Below are positions 5,357-5,961 of a stretch of 5,961 nucleotides of DNA, piece by piece. The stretch's first letter is position 1; every line of letters begins with the position of its first letter. This DNA is from Verrucomicrobia bacterium UBA3750 (GTDB taxonomy: Bacteria; Verrucomicrobiota; Kiritimatiellia; RFP12; UBA1067), in NCBI GenBank assembly GCA_002371755.1, contig DFGM01000153.1, forward strand, positions 744 through 6,704, written 5' to 3'. The notes beneath the pieces were generated by a model. It was given only the letters and a program-made list of their open reading frames with translations, was not told the origin of the DNA and ran no database searches. The translations under genes and the position numbers were made by a program.

Positions 5357-5961
5357 TTCGCTTCCACCATGTAGCCGTCGTCAGGATGCCACCAGACGAA
5401 CACTTCGTCATTCCATGTGATCGCTTCCTGGTCGAGAAGGAAGCGCGAATGCGGCTTCAAGGCCGAGACGAGCATGTTGGAGCTCGTCACCCAGTACTTG
5501 GTGTATACGCCCTGGTAGACTATGTCCTTCACCTGGGAGGGGAAAACATTGATGGAGGCGCCCTTCTCGGGCAACGGCGGATTTTTCGTGACGCGTATCT
5601 TCTCCGGGCGGACGGAGAGGCTCACGCGCTGCCCCTGCGCAAGATTCTTGTCGTTGAACGCCTTGATTTGCGGGAAACCATCCACCGTGATGTAGCAATA
5701 GTCGCCGTCTATGGAGGAGATTTCGCCCTCGAAGAAGTTCGTATCTCCTATGAACGAAGCGACGAAACGCGTGGCCGGCGCCTCGTAGATCTTCGCAGGG
5801 CCATCCAGCTGCTCCACCTTGCCGCGGTTTATCACGGCAATACGGTCGGAAAGGCTCATCGCCTCGCCCTGGTCGTGCGTGACATAAAGGAAGGTGATGC
5901 CCACCTGGTCGTGTATGGCGTCAAGCTCGATAAGCATGTGCTGGCGGAGCTTGAGGTCGAG
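5353..5961 (-). CDS. potA: Polyamine ABC transporter ATP-binding protein, C-terminal part, cut by the right window edge
   Basis: About 202 residues of the ATPase that powers the importer from the cytoplasmic face. The fragment opens at the D-loop region (LDLKLR), so Walker A, Q-loop, signature motif and Walker B lie beyond the edge. The H-loop histidine is visible in LYVTHDQGEAMSLSDRIAVINRG (H29 of the fragment), followed by GPAKIYEAPATRFVASFIGDTNFFEG, typical of PotA-type subunits. The last 120 or so residues form the OB-like TOBE regulatory domain, with SVRPEKIRV as its usual entry motif, ending WWHPDDGYMVEAK. The reading frame stays open to the window edge, so the internal methionine near 5937 is not the true start. 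PotA is favoured over other TOBE-containing ATPases because potBCD follow directly. Confidence 0.94.
   Translation of the reverse strand, partial: LDLKLRQHMLIELDAIHDQVGITFLYVTHDQGEAMSLSDRIAVINRGKVEQLDGPAKIYEAPATRFVASFIGDTNFFEGEISSIDGDYCYITVDGFPQIKAFNDKNLAQGQRVSLSVRPEKIRVTKNPPLPEKGASINVFPSQVKDIVYQGVYTKYWVTSSNMLVSALKPHSRFLLDQEAITWNDEVFVWWHPDDGYMVEAK

Noticed and set aside
5353..5937. Short potA variant starting at the internal ATG near 5937
   Set aside because: The frame stays open to the window edge and the residues before that methionine are the conserved D-loop, so it is an internal codon of a full ATPase.

Overview
The window is a compact bacterial stretch with all supportable genes on the minus strand, so it reads right to left. 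It holds the tail of a polyamine-type ABC transporter operon (potA fragment, potB, potC, potD). This is followed by a translationally overlapping gene for a secreted N-acetylmuramoyl-L-alanine amidase. After a regulatory gap of about 200 bp comes the 5' part of nrdD, the oxygen-sensitive class III ribonucleotide reductase.

Layout in transcription order: potA C-terminal part (5961-5353), potB (5356-4358), potC (4361-3531), potD (3528-2446), amidase (2449-1376), intergenic region (1375-1172), nrdD N-terminal part (1171-1). The potA/potB and potB/potC junctions are ATGA overlaps. PotC and potD are separated by 2 bp. PotD and the amidase share a GTGA overlap. The five genes therefore look like one transcription unit whose promoter lies beyond the right edge. 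The intergenic region holds a GC-rich hairpin just after the amidase stop, two palindromic candidate operators centred 21 bp apart (one resembling an NrdR box), a near-match to a DnaA box, and a good sigma-70-type promoter for nrdD.

Functionally, the PotABCD set would import a polyamine or a similar cation: a lipoprotein binding component, two permeases with EAA loops, and an ATPase with a C-terminal TOBE-like domain. The amidase would cleave the stem peptide from muramic acid outside the cytoplasm. NrdD makes deoxyribonucleotides from ribonucleoside triphosphates without oxygen, which points to an anaerobic or facultatively anaerobic organism. Moderately high GC, strong use of G/C-ending codons and a lipoprotein-type PotD fit many taxa. 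An anaerobic lineage such as one in the PVC group is only a guess, and the sequence alone does not fix the phylum.

I see no rRNA, tRNA, CRISPR array, transposon or prophage, and no clearly new multi-gene system. The points most worth a second look are the overlapping amidase gene, the altered ligand pocket of PotD, the uncertain zinc site and LysM-like tail of the amidase, and the operator-rich region upstream of nrdD.
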